Position numbers and translations under genes: made by a program
Assembly (NCBI GenBank): GCA_030272155.1
Contig: CP126198.1
Span: 5,554,501 to 5,618,500, forward strand
Length of the DNA: 64,000 bases
Direction: 5' to 3'
Origin: Tetradesmus obliquus
Taxonomy: Eukaryota > Chlorophyta > Chlorophyceae > Sphaeropleales > Scenedesmaceae
Part shown: positions 13,020 to 24,446 of the stretch, piece after piece
How positions within the stretch are numbered: the first letter of the stretch is position 1
How the letters are laid out: each line of letters begins with the position of its first letter
Notes under the pieces: generated by a model
Database searches by the model: none
What the model was told of the DNA's origin: nothing
The model's input: the letters and a program-made list of their open reading frames with translations, nothing else

Positions 13020-13705
13020 AGCTACCATGGCTCTGGCGGCGCCTCGCTCATGCCAAAAGGCACCGATAAGGGCTGGGAGCTTGCAAGCAGCTTTGTGTCG
13101 CCCTTCCTGGGGACTGTTGAGGACCCGGATGCCCCGATTGAGTTCAGGGAGTTCATCGGAGCTGGCAGCTTCGGCCGGGTGTACAGGGGCAGGTAGGATT
13201 GCTGCTGTCATTAGCATGGTGCACAGGGGCAGATGCTCTGCATGGTGCAGACGTGCTGTTGCTGTCTTGTAGGTTGCCTGGTAAAGCACACCAGCCATAT
13301 CGACGGCTGCAGCTGGCTGCTGTAGTTTCTTGTTGTGCCTGCACTAGCATCTTCCGCGATCGTCACACCATGTGCCTGCCCAAAACGCCGAACAGCGCCG
13401 TCAGGGGCAGGTGGGTGGAATGCCGCTGCTGCTGCTGCTGCTGCTGTTAATGGCTGGGCAATGGCTGGGCAATGCCTATGTAGAGCGCCCCAGCCAGACC
13501 TGCGGCGCCTGTTCTGGCGCTTCTGCATGCTATCAGTGCACCAGTTACTTTGCCTGATTTGTGCCTGACAAGCTGGCTTGGTTGTCTGCTGCCGTGGTGT
13601 GCTGTGCTGCCGTGGTGTGTCTGCAGGTGGGACGGCAGGGACGTTGCTGTCAAGGTGGTGGAGCACAACCAGGACACAGCGGAGTCCGTGGTGAGGCCCT
13701 GGTGC

Positions 13706-13758
<53 letters not shown>

Positions 13759-15361
13759 CCTTGCAGCGGTTTCTGGCAGCGGTCCCGAGCAACTCTGCAG
13801 CAGTTCATTTCCAGCAATATGAACTTGTGCTCCTGCTAGTCAATCTGACCTGCTGCTATGTGCGCAGGCTACTGCCAGGGTGCACGGGGCTGCTGCCATG
13901 GATCTTGCAGAAGGCCTAGGCCTCATCTGCTGCGCATCCGGTTATCATGCACAGCGCTGCAGGTCATTGAGATGCTGCCGTGGATCTGTCACTACGCCTG
14001 ATTCTTATCCACCTGCACATTTGACTTAGGCAATGCCTGTTCCTGCAGGTCAACGAGATGCACCTGCTCATACGCATACTGTGCTGCTGCTGCTGCTCTT
14101 TCCCCACATTGTGCAGGTCAACGAGATGCACCTGCTCATGGCCTTCAACTCGCCCTACGTCATCCGCGCCTACCGCTGCCTCACCTACCGCCGGCTGCTG
14201 GCCCCTGAGCGCAGCGAGTCCCTGCTAGCCGGCACACGTGACAGCATGGACAACAACAGCATGGAGCTCAATAGCTTTGGAGGCACACCCCTGAATGACC
14301 AGTCCTCCGTGGCGGCAGCAGCTGCAGCGGCGGCAGCAGGGGCTGGCAGCAGCGGCGGCGGCAAGCGCAAGAGCAACAGCAGCTTTGAGCGCAGCCGCAG
14401 CATTGGCAGCAGCAATGCGGCTGTGAAGCCTTCGCGGAAGTCTGGCGATGCTGCTGCTGCAGCAAGTGAGGTAGTGGTGGCATCTGCTCCTCCCTCAGCC
14501 GGCCAGTCGCAGCAAGGCACCCCCAGCAGCAGCAGCATTGTGGGCGGGCTGATCAAAGTGCGCAGCAGCAGCAGCGGGATGCATGTCACGCCTCCAAACA
14601 GCGGCGGCGGCGGCCACTGCAGTAGACCCAGCGGCAGCAACCAGAGCAGTAGCGTGCAGATGACTCCAGGTGGCACGAATCTGCTGCAGACGAGCAGGAG
14701 CTCGGCAGGTGTCGGCCAGGGATCGAGGGGGTCGAAGAATGTGCATGAGGGCATGAACATGCTGGCGACATGGCTGGTACAGGTGCGGCGGGTGGTGCAG
14801 GGTTGTTGTACAGGCGGGGTTGTTGTTATCATGCGAGCCGATGTGGATGCTTTGTTGTGCATTTGCGCGTGGTGTGGTGTGGCATGCTGCTGCCATCATT
14901 CAAGTGGTGCTCAGCAGACCAGGCAGAGCAGTAATTCTAAGCAATCCATTCCAACTCCTAACTAAACCTACTGTTCAAGCAGTCATGGGAGGTTGTGACT
15001 GTCCAGTCTGCTGCAGATTGTGGTTGTAGCCTTCCTGCTGCTTGTGCAGCTGCAAGGCATTGTTACATCAAGCACTGCGGTGCTTGTTCTTTACCTCAAA
15101 CTGCATGTTTGAGGCAATGCACAAGCAACTCGGTGCTTTGTGTTGCAATCCATCACGCTGCGCAAGGGCAGGCGGCCTTGAAGGCGAATGAGCATTGGGA
15201 TGGATGAAAGTCAGGAGACTCTGCCACCTGCAGCTTTAGCCATATGTTGAACCCTCCTCTAGCAGCAACTGCAGCAGTAGCAGCAGCTGCAGGAGTACTG
15301 CTACCCTGGCACGCTGAAGGCCTTCCTGGCACGCCTCCTCCTGCCCTGTCCTCACCCTGCA

Positions 15362-15405
<44 letters not shown>

Positions 15406-15485
15406 TGCTGCTGCAGGAGTACTGTGACCAGGGCACACTGAAGGCCTTCCTGCCACGCGTCCTCCTGCGCTGTCTTCACCCTGCA

Positions 15486-15529
<44 letters not shown>

Positions 15530-15614
15530 TGCTGCTGCAGGAGTACTGTGACCAGGGCACACTGAAGGCCTTCCTGCCACGCGTCCTCCTGCGCTGTCTT
15601 CACCCTGCAGCTGC

Positions 15615-15647
<33 letters not shown>

Positions 15648-15739
15648 CGCTGCTGTTGCTGCTGCTGCAGGAGTACTGTGACCAGGGCACACTGAAGGCC
15701 TTCCTGCCACGCGTCCTCCTGCGCTGTCTTCAACCTGCA

Positions 15740-15770
<31 letters not shown>

Positions 15771-17311
15771 TTGCTGCTTTTGCAGGAGTACTGTGACCAG
15801 GGCACCCTGAAGGCCTTCCTGGCTCGCAACGAGGTGCCTGCCCGGCTGGCGGCTTGCGACGAGCAGGCGGTGCTGCTGCTGGTGCTGATGCTGCGCGACA
15901 CAGCAAAGGGCCTGGCGGCGCTGCACAACCAGGCCGTGGTGCACGGGGACCTGGTGAGGCCGGCAGTTGTCATGCTGTTAGGTTTGTTGTTATAAACGTT
16001 TTACATAGTATGTCAAGAAAAAGGGGCACCGCTAAGGGCCTGGCTGCACTGCACAACCAGGCGGTGGTGCACGGGGACCTGGTGAGGACGGCAGCTGTCA
16101 TGCTGTTACTTCATGTTGTTATGACCATGCATAGGGATGTGTGGCGAGTGCTCTGCTTAGTCTACAACGTGCTGGAGGGATGTTGTGATCCGCACAGCGT
16201 CTGTCACGCAGCTCCTTCCTCTCGCCATCTATGTACAACAAACAGCCGCATAACACCGCAACAAACGTCTGGCGTGCCGTGCTGCCGACACACACGCAGA
16301 ACTCCCGCAACGTGCTGGTTGCGACTGACACGTCATCAGAAGCTGGCGCAACTGCCAAGGTCGCAAATCTCGGCACAAGCAATGCAATTGCTCAGCTCAG
16401 AAACATCCACATCACTTTGCTAGTCACTTACCCATGGTGTGCCCTGCTGTCATATCTAATGTTTGCAGAACTCCCGCAACGTGCTGGTTGCAACGGATGC
16501 GTCATCAGAGGCCGGCGCGACAGCCAAGATCGCTGATCTCGGTATCAGCAAGGCCATCCCGCAGCACACGGCACCCATACTTTGCCAGTCACTTACCCAT
16601 GGTGTGCCCTGCCGTCAATGCAATGTTTGCAGAACTCCCGCAACGTGCTGGTCGCAACCGACACTGCATCTGAGGCCGGCGCAACCGCCAAGATTGCAGA
16701 CTTGGGTATCAGCAAGGCCATCGCACAGCACAAGACGCACCGCACCACCACCAACCTAGGCACCATCACACACTCGGCGCCGGAGCTACTGCGCTCGGGG
16801 CGCATGTCGCCACATGTGGACGTGTACAGGTGAGACACTCTGGTTCAGGTGAACAAAAGGTTAACAGAAGGTTCCCGTGGTTTCTGCTGGTGGGCTGGCT
16901 GCAGTGCTTGCTGACTTAGACATATTCATTGAAGAGGCTTCAGATTGTGTAGAAGTGAGACACCTGAGCTTGTGTAGAGTTCAGGGTGTTCTCTTGTGGA
17001 GCTGCTGCGCTCGGGGCGCATGTCGCCACACGTGGACGTTTACAGGTGAGACACGGCAGCCAGGGTGATGATTTGTACAGGTGAGTGATTGAGGCAAGGC
17101 ATGCGCTGAACCCTACATCCACTCATGCAATGCCTGGGGCGGCAGTACTTGCGCATATGAGGATGCTGACCACCTCATGCTGCTGCTGCTGCTGCTGCTG
17201 CTGCAGCTTTGGCATCATGATGTGGGAGCTGTTCACCGGCCAGGAGGCATTTGGCAAGCTGCTGTATGGGCAGTTCTTTGAGACGATCGTGGCCAACGAC
17301 CTGCGCCCGGT

Positions 17312-17346
<35 letters not shown>

Positions 17347-17857
17347 ACCGTACTGGTGGCGCAGAGAGGTAGAGGCAGGGTGTGAGACAGCATCGCCTGT
17401 CCTGTCCCTTCAGGGCTCCTGCTGCGGCTGCTGCCTCTTGCTTTTGCTTTGTTGAGGCTTCCAGCAATGTGCACAAGTGCATTCCACCCACAGCACGGAG
17501 GGAAGTGCTGCCAGCTGGAACGACCATTGCGGCTGCTGCTGCTGCTGCCATCAAACTTGCCTTGAAACCACTTGTGTGCTCTGTGCAGGTGGTCCCCCCC
17601 AGCATGCCGCAGGACTACACAACGCTCACAGAGCACGCCTATTGCTGCTGCTGCTTTCTCAACCTGCCGCTTTCATTCTTTTGTGCGTTCAGGTGGTCCC
17701 CCCCAGCATGCCTCAGGACTACACCACCCTTATGGAGCACGCCTGGGCCACAGACCCCTCAGAGCGCCCCACAGCGCAGCAGCTGGTGGAGTGCCTCAGC
17801 CACATCGCAGGCAGCCGCATCGCAGCACTGCAAGCCGGCGCGGTGGCTGTTTCTAAC

Positions 17858-17890
<33 letters not shown>

Positions 17891-18319
17891 CAGACAGCAG
17901 CGCCGGTCACGCACAAGTCAGCCGAGGAGCTACTCAGCAACCCTGCAAAGCGGCAGGTGCAGCGCGAGCAGCAGCAGCAGCAGAACTTGCTCAAAGCAGC
18001 GAGCTTAAAGAGTGCGGTCGCGCTGCCCGCGCGGCGGCTGTCACTAACAATCGGTGACGGTGAGAGGCCGGACGATGTAAGTGACGACAGCGGTTCGAAT
18101 CGTGCCTCGCCAGTGGCTGCTCGGCGGCCTCTATCTGGATCTGGTGTGCGCAGCTTTTTCAGTAAGCTAGCTGGCAACGGCGGCAGCAGCAGCAACATCT
18201 TTGGAGGCAGCAGCAGGCCGGGCAGCAGGGACCACAGCAAGGAGCTGCCAACGCTCACTCCCAAAAGTGGCGGGCTGTCGCCACTGGCAGGGGCGGGGCA
18301 GAGCCAGTGGTTTGTGTGA
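7960..18319 (+). CDS. Receptor-like protein kinase with beta-helix-type ectodomain
   Basis: Predicted plasma-membrane receptor kinase of 975 residues. Exons: 7960-8192, 9642-9969, 10267-10326 (splice sites weak), 11267-11336, 11616-11726, 12216-12345, 13022-13192, 13627-13690, 14117-14782, 15786-15953, 16633-16829, 17207-17309, 17693-18319; all phases agree. Residues 1-22 form a signal peptide. The ectodomain (to about 250) resembles the pectin-lyase-like beta-helix ectodomains of chlorophyte receptor kinases. Residues 255-279 are the membrane helix, followed by HRKQKK. Kinase: glycine loop GAGSFG 357-362, VAVK lysine K377, HGDL catalytic Asp D666 with N671, DLG Asp D690, APE Glu E718, then DVYSFGIMMWEL. 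The catalytic Asp is not preceded by Arg (non-RD). About 200 low-complexity residues are inserted between N-lobe strands. The tail is Ala/Gln/Ser-rich. Ligand and substrate are unknown. Confidence 0.85.
8728..9595 (+). repeat. Nine decoy copies of kinase exon 2 start with acceptor
   Basis: Nine tandem units of about 88-112 bp each carry a short intron tail, a TTGCAG acceptor and the first about 45 bases of exon 2. Acceptors lie near 8728, 8833, 8938, 9043, 9136, 9241, 9353, 9461 and 9549; the full exon begins at 9642. Spliced from exon 1, eight copies read about 14 codons of the ectodomain and then reach an in-frame TAG, where the true exon reads Leu-Asp. The copy near 9461 is shortened. Confidence 0.95.
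11570..11615 (+). repeat. (CTG)n tract ending in a 3' splice site
   Basis: About 15 CTG triplets end in CAG directly before kinase exon 5 at 11616. The repeat serves as both pyrimidine tract and acceptor. Similar tracts precede many exons in the window. Confidence 0.9.
11960..12003 (+). repeat. Copy of kinase exon 5 tail with donor
   Basis: The end of exon 5, which encodes the first half of the membrane helix, and its GTGAGT donor recur here about 270 bases downstream of the true donor at 11726. Confidence 0.8.
12546..12955 (+). repeat. Three decoy copies of kinase exon 7 start
   Basis: Copies begin near 12549, 12678 and 12851, each after a long CTG tract. They repeat the segment encoding the YHGSGG and GTDKGWEL motifs and stop before the kinase glycine loop. 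Only the copy beginning at 13022 continues into GAGSFGRVY. Confidence 0.9.
15286..15745 (+). repeat. Four decoy copies of kinase exon 10 start
   Basis: Copies near 15292, 15417, 15540 and 15671 each repeat an acceptor plus the segment encoding EYCDQGTLKAFL, followed by a CTG tract. The period is about 116-130 bp and is not a multiple of three. The full exon begins at 15786. Confidence 0.95.
16030..16086 (+). repeat. Copy of kinase exon 10 tail with donor
   Basis: The last about 55 bases of exon 10, encoding GLAALHNQAVVHGDL, with a GTGAGG donor, recur about 80 bases downstream of the true donor at 15953. Confidence 0.9.
16303..16570 (+). repeat. Two decoy copies of kinase exon 11 start
   Basis: The acceptor and about 100 bases of exon 11 (catalytic-loop Asn and DLG segment) occur at about 16303-16400 and again at 16467-16570; the full exon is 16633-16829. 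The first copy has lost the DLG motif; the second keeps it (IADLGISKA). Confidence 0.9.
17000..17049 (+). repeat. Copy of kinase exon 11 tail with donor
   Basis: About 50 bases encoding LLRSGRMSPHVDVY and a GTGAGAC donor repeat the end of exon 11 (true end 16829). Confidence 0.85.
17585..17640 (+). repeat. Decoy copy of kinase exon 13 start
   Basis: The acceptor and the first approximately 50 bases of the last exon (encoding VVPPSMPQDYTTL) recur about 107 bases upstream of the true start at 17693. Confidence 0.9.
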
Positions 18320-18490
18320 TGGAGTGTTTGTTTCCAGTTTTCCTTTCTGATGATCTGCAGGTTTGACATCAACATGTGCAGTAATGACTGGATAGATGCG
18401 CCATGCACAGCAGGCCCAGCTGTTTCAGGGTTGGAGCGCAGGGCTAGTGGTTTGTGTGGTGATATGCTTGCTTTCAGGCTGGACTGTGTG

Positions 18491-18575
18491 CAGGGACCAC
18501 AGCAAGGAGCTGCCAACGCTCACTCCTAAAAGTGGAGGGCTGTTGCCGCTGGCAGGGGCGGGGCAGAGCCAGTGG
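18491..18575 (+). repeat. Echo of the kinase gene's 3' coding end
   Basis: About 85 bases repeat the last coding stretch of the kinase gene (around 18225-18310, encoding DHSKELPTLTPKSGG) after its stop codon. The copy lies in the presumed 3' UTR. Confidence 0.9.
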
Positions 18576-20970
18576 TGTTTGTGTGATGTGATCCGGTCCG
18601 GTCGTGGATAAATGCAGCGGGTGCGGTGCTGCTTGTGTCGCTGCCAGATGGGTGCATACATGGCCAGTGGTTTGTGTGGTGGTTTGGATATGTTCAAGTG
18701 CGGTGCTGCTTGTTTGGGTGCCGCGGGCGGGCGTGGAGTGCCTTGTTTCCAGGAAGGTTCTGGTCAAATGCTGCATGCTGATGTTGCAGCAATGACAGCT
18801 TTGTGTAATGGTCCGGTTGGTGTCAAGTGCTGTGAGTGCGCTGACACTTGTATGGCTGACTAGACATGGATGTGTGGCATACAGCCCAAACGTGTGCTTG
18901 GGAGGAGTTCTGTGGTGGTCCCGCTGGTTTCAGGTGTGCGCTGACACTTGTTTGACTGACTAGATGGATGTGTGGCACACAGCCCAGGCGTGTGCTTGGG
19001 AGGAGTTTCTGGGTTTGATCCGGTGCGCTTCAGGTGTGCGGCGCTACTTGTGTGGCTGCCAGATGGGCGTGCAGCGCACGGCAGGCTTTGCTTGGGAGAG
19101 TGTGTGCAGCAGCATGAGCATCGCTGCCAGGGAGGTGCTTGCCGGATGCTGCATGCTGATGTTGCAGCAAGCCGTGCGCCGGGACAGTCAATGGCGGTGG
19201 GCTGCAGGCAGGGCGACTGCTGGCCCGGTTTACACCATGCCGGTGGGCCAGTGCCACTAACAGGTTGGGAGCGGATAGTTGTGTCATGTTGTTGAAAGTG
19301 CTAAATGTGTGGCTGCCTGTGTATGGTGCGTGCAACCGTGATCTTTGCTTGGCGGCTGTGGTTTGTGGGTGGCTGGAGGTTGGAGGTTGGCTGTTGAGAG
19401 CTCTGGAGGCTGCTAGTTGCATGTGGCTGAGGTCGCATTCACCAGACTTAGAACATGTCTGTGGCGGTGTGCTTGGCGGCTGTTGACTGAACTAATTGAG
19501 GTTGTGGCGACTGCATGCGCCAACAGGCTGCGGCGAATCACGCGCATTAGACGTCCGGAAGATACGTGTGGGTTGTGGCTGGGTACAGCGCTGATTCTTT
19601 TCCAGGGATAGTGCTGCATATAGATGCGTTTGGGCCGTGGCTGTGGGCAGGCAGGTTTAATTGCGGGGAGGTTGCGAATGCGTGTTGATTCTGGATTTGA
19701 AAGGAAATGCATGTTGGGCTGCAGTGCACTGCGACTGTCTCGTGCCAACATTGGCAGCTTGCACCCTGCCTGTGTCTGCATGCGTGTGCGTGCGTGTGTG
19801 CAGTTGTTTGAGCGTGTGTGCTTGCAGCTTCCAGTTGTGCCAGGCTTAAATCTAGCTTGCTGTGGTGTAGCATGTTGATGGCAAATGCAGCGCCGCGTGT
19901 CTCAATATGCGGCTTGACTGAGCTTGCCTCATTTTGGTGCGCAGACTGTGCGTCTGCGGCCCAGGCGCTGCACCCTTTCCAACTGAGCTTAAAACTTTGC
20001 AACTTTGAATGCTTTTAGAGGCTTTTGACGGCTTTTGGAGGCTTGGTGTAGATCCTCGTTTCAAGCACACTGCATCTGCATGTGAGCATTTGCGCTGTCG
20101 GTCTGTCCGTCTTTTGCTTCACAGAGCACTGTTTGGATGCGCCCAGTGCAGCTGCTTGCGCGGCTGTGTGAACACCTTTTGATTTGCACTGCGCAGATCT
20201 TTGATGCATATCTTGCCTTCTTGATTTGCCCCTAGCTGCGTGATGTGCTGTGCTCGCACGGGATTTCTGCATTACCCGCCAGGAATACGACCACTGGTGT
20301 GACGTCTGATGCAGCCGTGCATCCGTGCATTTTTGGCCACCGCTAATATGGGGCGGCGTGTTACAGTGGCTGGCGAGAAGTGATGCTGATGTGTCATTTT
20401 TGTGACGGATTACGCGTCACGCGTCACCCGCCACATAGATCCTTGGAAGTGTGTGACACACACCCAGAAGTATGCTGGAAGTCACACTGCGGCATGAGCC
20501 CGGTGACCTCCCACACTCTGTGGATTGGTTGTCCCTGCTTTCTTTGTCTGTCGCATTGGCAGCAGCTTTGATGGATTGTGTGTGCATCAGCTTCTCTTGC
20601 CTGGATTGCCGCGTGTACATGCAGCCAAGGGCTTGCAGCTGTGTAAAATGGGCAGCAGGAGCAGGGCGTGTGCTCGGTCGATGCGGCCGCATGAATTGTG
20701 TGTGAGCATTGTTGCGCTGCTGCTGAGGTGTCTGAGACTGTGGGTGTGTGATGGCACTGCGGGTTGCGCAGAGGCCAGTTTGTGCTGGCGCCTGCTGGGT
20801 ACCACGCCGGCTGCTGTTTTTGCTGCGCACAAAGGTGTATATGCTGGGTGTAGCTATTACACCTGCAGGGCGTGTCTGGAGCTTCTGTGTGATATGGGTG
20901 CACGCTGTGTGTGCTCGCGTGGTGATACACATGTCCACAGGGTGCTGCGTTCAACACAGGCGCAGCCCTT
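18576..20970. other. Spacer with degenerate tandem repeats
   Basis: No gene recognised. Diverged repeat pairs include 18626-18655 with 19035-19064, 18770-18792 with 19148-19170, and 18866-18910 with 18965-19009. A TGTAA at 18804-18808 could be a kinase poly(A) signal but lies 485 bases past the stop. From about 19300 to 20970 the sequence is GT/TG-rich without recognisable coding content. Confidence 0.5.
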
Positions 20971-21381
20971 ACGACATGTTATGTACATGTTGTGCTGTAC
21001 AGCATCGCCTGCGTCACGACATGTTATGTACACGTTGTGCTGTACAGCATCGCCTGCGTCATGACATGTTATGTACATGTTGTGCTGTACAGCATCGCCT
21101 GCGTCACGACTGTTATGTACATGTTGTGTTGTACAGCGTCGCCTGCGTCATGACATGTTTTGTACATGTGGTGCTGTACAGCATCGCCTGCGTCATAACA
21201 TGTTATGTACATGTTGTGCTGTACAGCGTCGCCTGCGTCATGACATGTTATGTACACGTTGTGCTGTACAGCATCGCCTGCGTCACGACATGTTATGTAC
21301 ACGTTGTGCTGTACAGCATCGCCTGTGTCATAACGTGTTATGTACATGGTGTGCTGTACAGCATCGCCTGCGCCATAACAG
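20971..21381. repeat. 45-bp minisatellite, nine copies
   Basis: Units start at 20971, 21016, 21061, 21106, 21150, 21195, 21240, 21285 and 21330. The period is 45 bp with one unit of 44. The units are very similar, and each contains a TGTAC-rich partly self-complementary core. The long open frames through it arise because 45 is a multiple of three. Confidence 0.95.
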
Positions 21382-22373
21382 CTGCCTGCAGGAGGAATGG
21401 CGCATTCCAGGGAGTCCAATTGTTTGGACTGCAACACGAACATTAAAAGGGTGCTTGACAGTGCTGCGGCTGCTGCTGGTTGCAGAACAGCTGCAGGCTT
21501 GTGTGTCACATGTTGGAAGTGCAGCATGATTGCTTGCCGGTAAGGACGGGCTGTGTGCTCACCAAATGGTGTGCTAAGGGCCTGGATGGCTGTTGATGTT
21601 GATGTTGAAAGGTGTCAGCAATCCATGGTACATGGTGGCGGTATACTATCTGTTTAGGTGGTGCCACCTCTGTTGCTTGGGCTTTGAACAGTCCCTAAGC
21701 ACCACCCCTTGCGTGCTGCAGATGCAACATGTTGAGGGATGCACTGCACAGAGAGGTTCCAGGAGAACTTGAGTTCATGAGCACCTACGGCTGTTGCTGT
21801 TGCTGTTGCTGTGCCTTGATTGGTAACAAAGCTACGAGCAGCAGATTACACGCATTGGCTCATAGCGATGCCATCCGTCATTGGCAGGGGTGCCCCACAA
21901 AACATGCAGCAGTAATCTTATGTGCTGTATCCTGCTGCTTTAGGGTTCTCCTGTGGAAGCCGGCCTGCGCGCAAAGATCTTGGGTACGATGCGTGACATT
22001 ATGTTGGTATCTTTGCTGTATCTCATTGTGATATTCACACATCACGCTCGCAGCGGCCAGCTTAGGAGCAAGCACTTCGGTCACCAACAACTCTGGTGTC
22101 AATCTGTCGAAGACCCTCGCTTGCAATCGGCGAAACCGATAGACAACGGGAAAAATGACTGATACTTCTGTTTATGATTCAAGTAATGAACACAGTCTCG
22201 TGGCATGCATGACTGGGGGTGGTGATATGCTTTGGTGCCAGACCACTTCATCTGCACGCAGCTGAGCGGCCATTGCAGCGTCGGGAACCCCACAAAAACC
22301 CACCCAGTACATTCATACTCTTCTTATGGTTGCCAGGTGTCGTATGTTTCTGCAACACCTGGGCAAGCTGGCC

Positions 22374-22429
<56 letters not shown>

Positions 22430-22449
22430 GGCAGTAGCACTGGCCTACG
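21382..22449. other. Spacer left of the transposase remnant
   Basis: No gene recognised. A run of about 17 CAG triplets lies at 22377-22427, immediately before the first transposase-like exon. No CACTA-type terminal inverted repeat was found by eye. Confidence 0.4.
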
Positions 22450-24398
22450 ATGACGACGACAGGGCCCCGCTGCCCACAGCCAGTAGGAGCGGCTGCGCCT
22501 GGGGCCAGCACATCGTCTGGTGGCTTCTTCTGGGGCCGTCCAGCCAAAACTGCCAAGGACTATGCCAGGCCAGAGGACATGCCACGCAACCTGCCGCAAC
22601 ACACTTGGTGGCAGGAGCACGCTGGCGACCCGGTGTACCCAGGCGCGCGTGTAACCAACATGGATGCCATTTTCAAGGTCGTCTCCATCTGGAACGACCA
22701 TAGCATGACAAATAGCGCCTTCAATGACACGCTCGGTTTCATCACAGAGTTGCTGCCGCAGGTGAGAGCTGTGGGTGGTGAGTTTGTTGTTGGAAGTAGC
22801 ATGCCGCATGGCTTGTCGCACCAGGCTGTTGATTCCAGCAGGTTTGTGTGTGACTGCTCGTGCTTTTCTGTTGAGCCACTGCATGTTATCATCATCTGCA
22901 TAATTATAACCAATGACGCAGCATGCTGTGATGTGCTGCAGGGCCACACGCTGCCCAAGAGCCTGTACATGATGAAGCAGGTGCTGGATGTGGCGCCTGC
23001 CATCAAGTACGAGTGGCACTCCTGCCTCCTGGGGTGCACCGGCTGGCCCCCTAATCCCCAGTCCGAGTGGAAGGCTCATCGGCAGGACTGCTGCAAGAAG
23101 TGCGGTGGAGCACGCTTTGATGTTGTGCTGGGCAAGGAAGTGCCCGTGAGGGTGAGTGCTGGACAGGGGTGGCGGCGTATGCAGTGTAGTTGCGGGATGT
23201 TCTGACCATGCTCTGCCAAAAGTGCAGGTGTGTTTTTCACCTCAGGGTAAATGGAGCTGACAACTTTGCTGCGCTGGTGTTCTTCGGCTGTGCAGGTACT
23301 TGCTGCCGCGAGGTTCCAGGGCAGTTAGCAAGCATATGTTCTGCCTGATGTCACTCACTTAGCTTGACTGCTTTGCATGCAGAGGTTCTGGTACATCCGT
23401 CCACAGGAGTCCATCGAGGAGCTGATGATGGACCCAGACTTTTTTACAGCCATCAGGACTGCGAAGGCCAAGGTGGTTGGCAACTACTGGGACTCTCCAG
23501 AATGGAACCGGGTCAACAAAGCCACAGGTGGTGCGGCAGCTGGACCAGGCCATGGCGTGATTGCGCTCGGGGCCGATTTCTTCCAGCCGTTCAAAAGCAG
23601 GCAGTGGTCTACAGGCAGCATTTGGTGGAGGTGTGTCAGGGCTGATCTTGTAACGCGTCGCTTCATATGTTTTATATTTGAACTCCTTGATATGCTGCAT
23701 TTAAGTATGCTAGCGAAGCTGTCTCTTGTGAGGTCTCAGCCTTTGGCCAGCATTGCGCCACGGTGACACAATGACCGCACTGGGCTGCAGGTACGAGTGC
23801 CTTCCTGATGGCGCATCAGCATGGGCTGAATGGCACTCCCTCACGGTGCTGATAGAAGGCCCCACAGAGCCTCAGTGATGGATGCCTTTCTGCTGCCACT
23901 CAAGGCTGACATAGCGAGGCTGGCGCCACCCAAACCAGGTGCGCCCACATGCTGTGAGGAGTAATCCATGTTGCGGAGCACAGAATGATTTGCATCAGGT
24001 GTTCGGTATTGTTCCAGCTGGCAGCGGGGTGCACTGCTGCTTGACCTGCATGCGTGTGTTGTTGAAGAAGCGTGCGCGCTTCTTGTGCTTGCAGGCGCGC
24101 CCGCTGATGCAGCAGCTGCTGCTGCTGCTGCTGCTGCTGGAGACGGCTGCACCGCTGCAGCCGGCGCAGGTATGCTGGCCTTTTCACAGCACAGTGCAGT
24201 CATCACGACAGCAGCAGCACGCTGCAGCAGTCGCCACAGTTGCGCTATGAGCAGCCCTGTGCTGCATGGAGGAGTGTGCAGGCAGTGTACGGCTGGCGCG
24301 CATGTGATCTTGTTCTGTTCCAGCGGGGTGCGCTGCTGCTTGGCCAGCATGCGAGTGTTGTTCACGCTTGCACGCTTCTTGTGCCTGCAGGCACGCCA

Positions 24399-24446
<48 letters not shown>

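Noticed and set aside
12488-13272. Long Cys-, Leu- or Ala-rich open frames through CTG tracts
   Set aside because: They are translations of triplet repeats in different frames within kinase introns.
20748-21529. Long open frames in several frames over the 45-bp minisatellite
   Set aside because: The unit length is divisible by three, so stop-free frames persist without selection.
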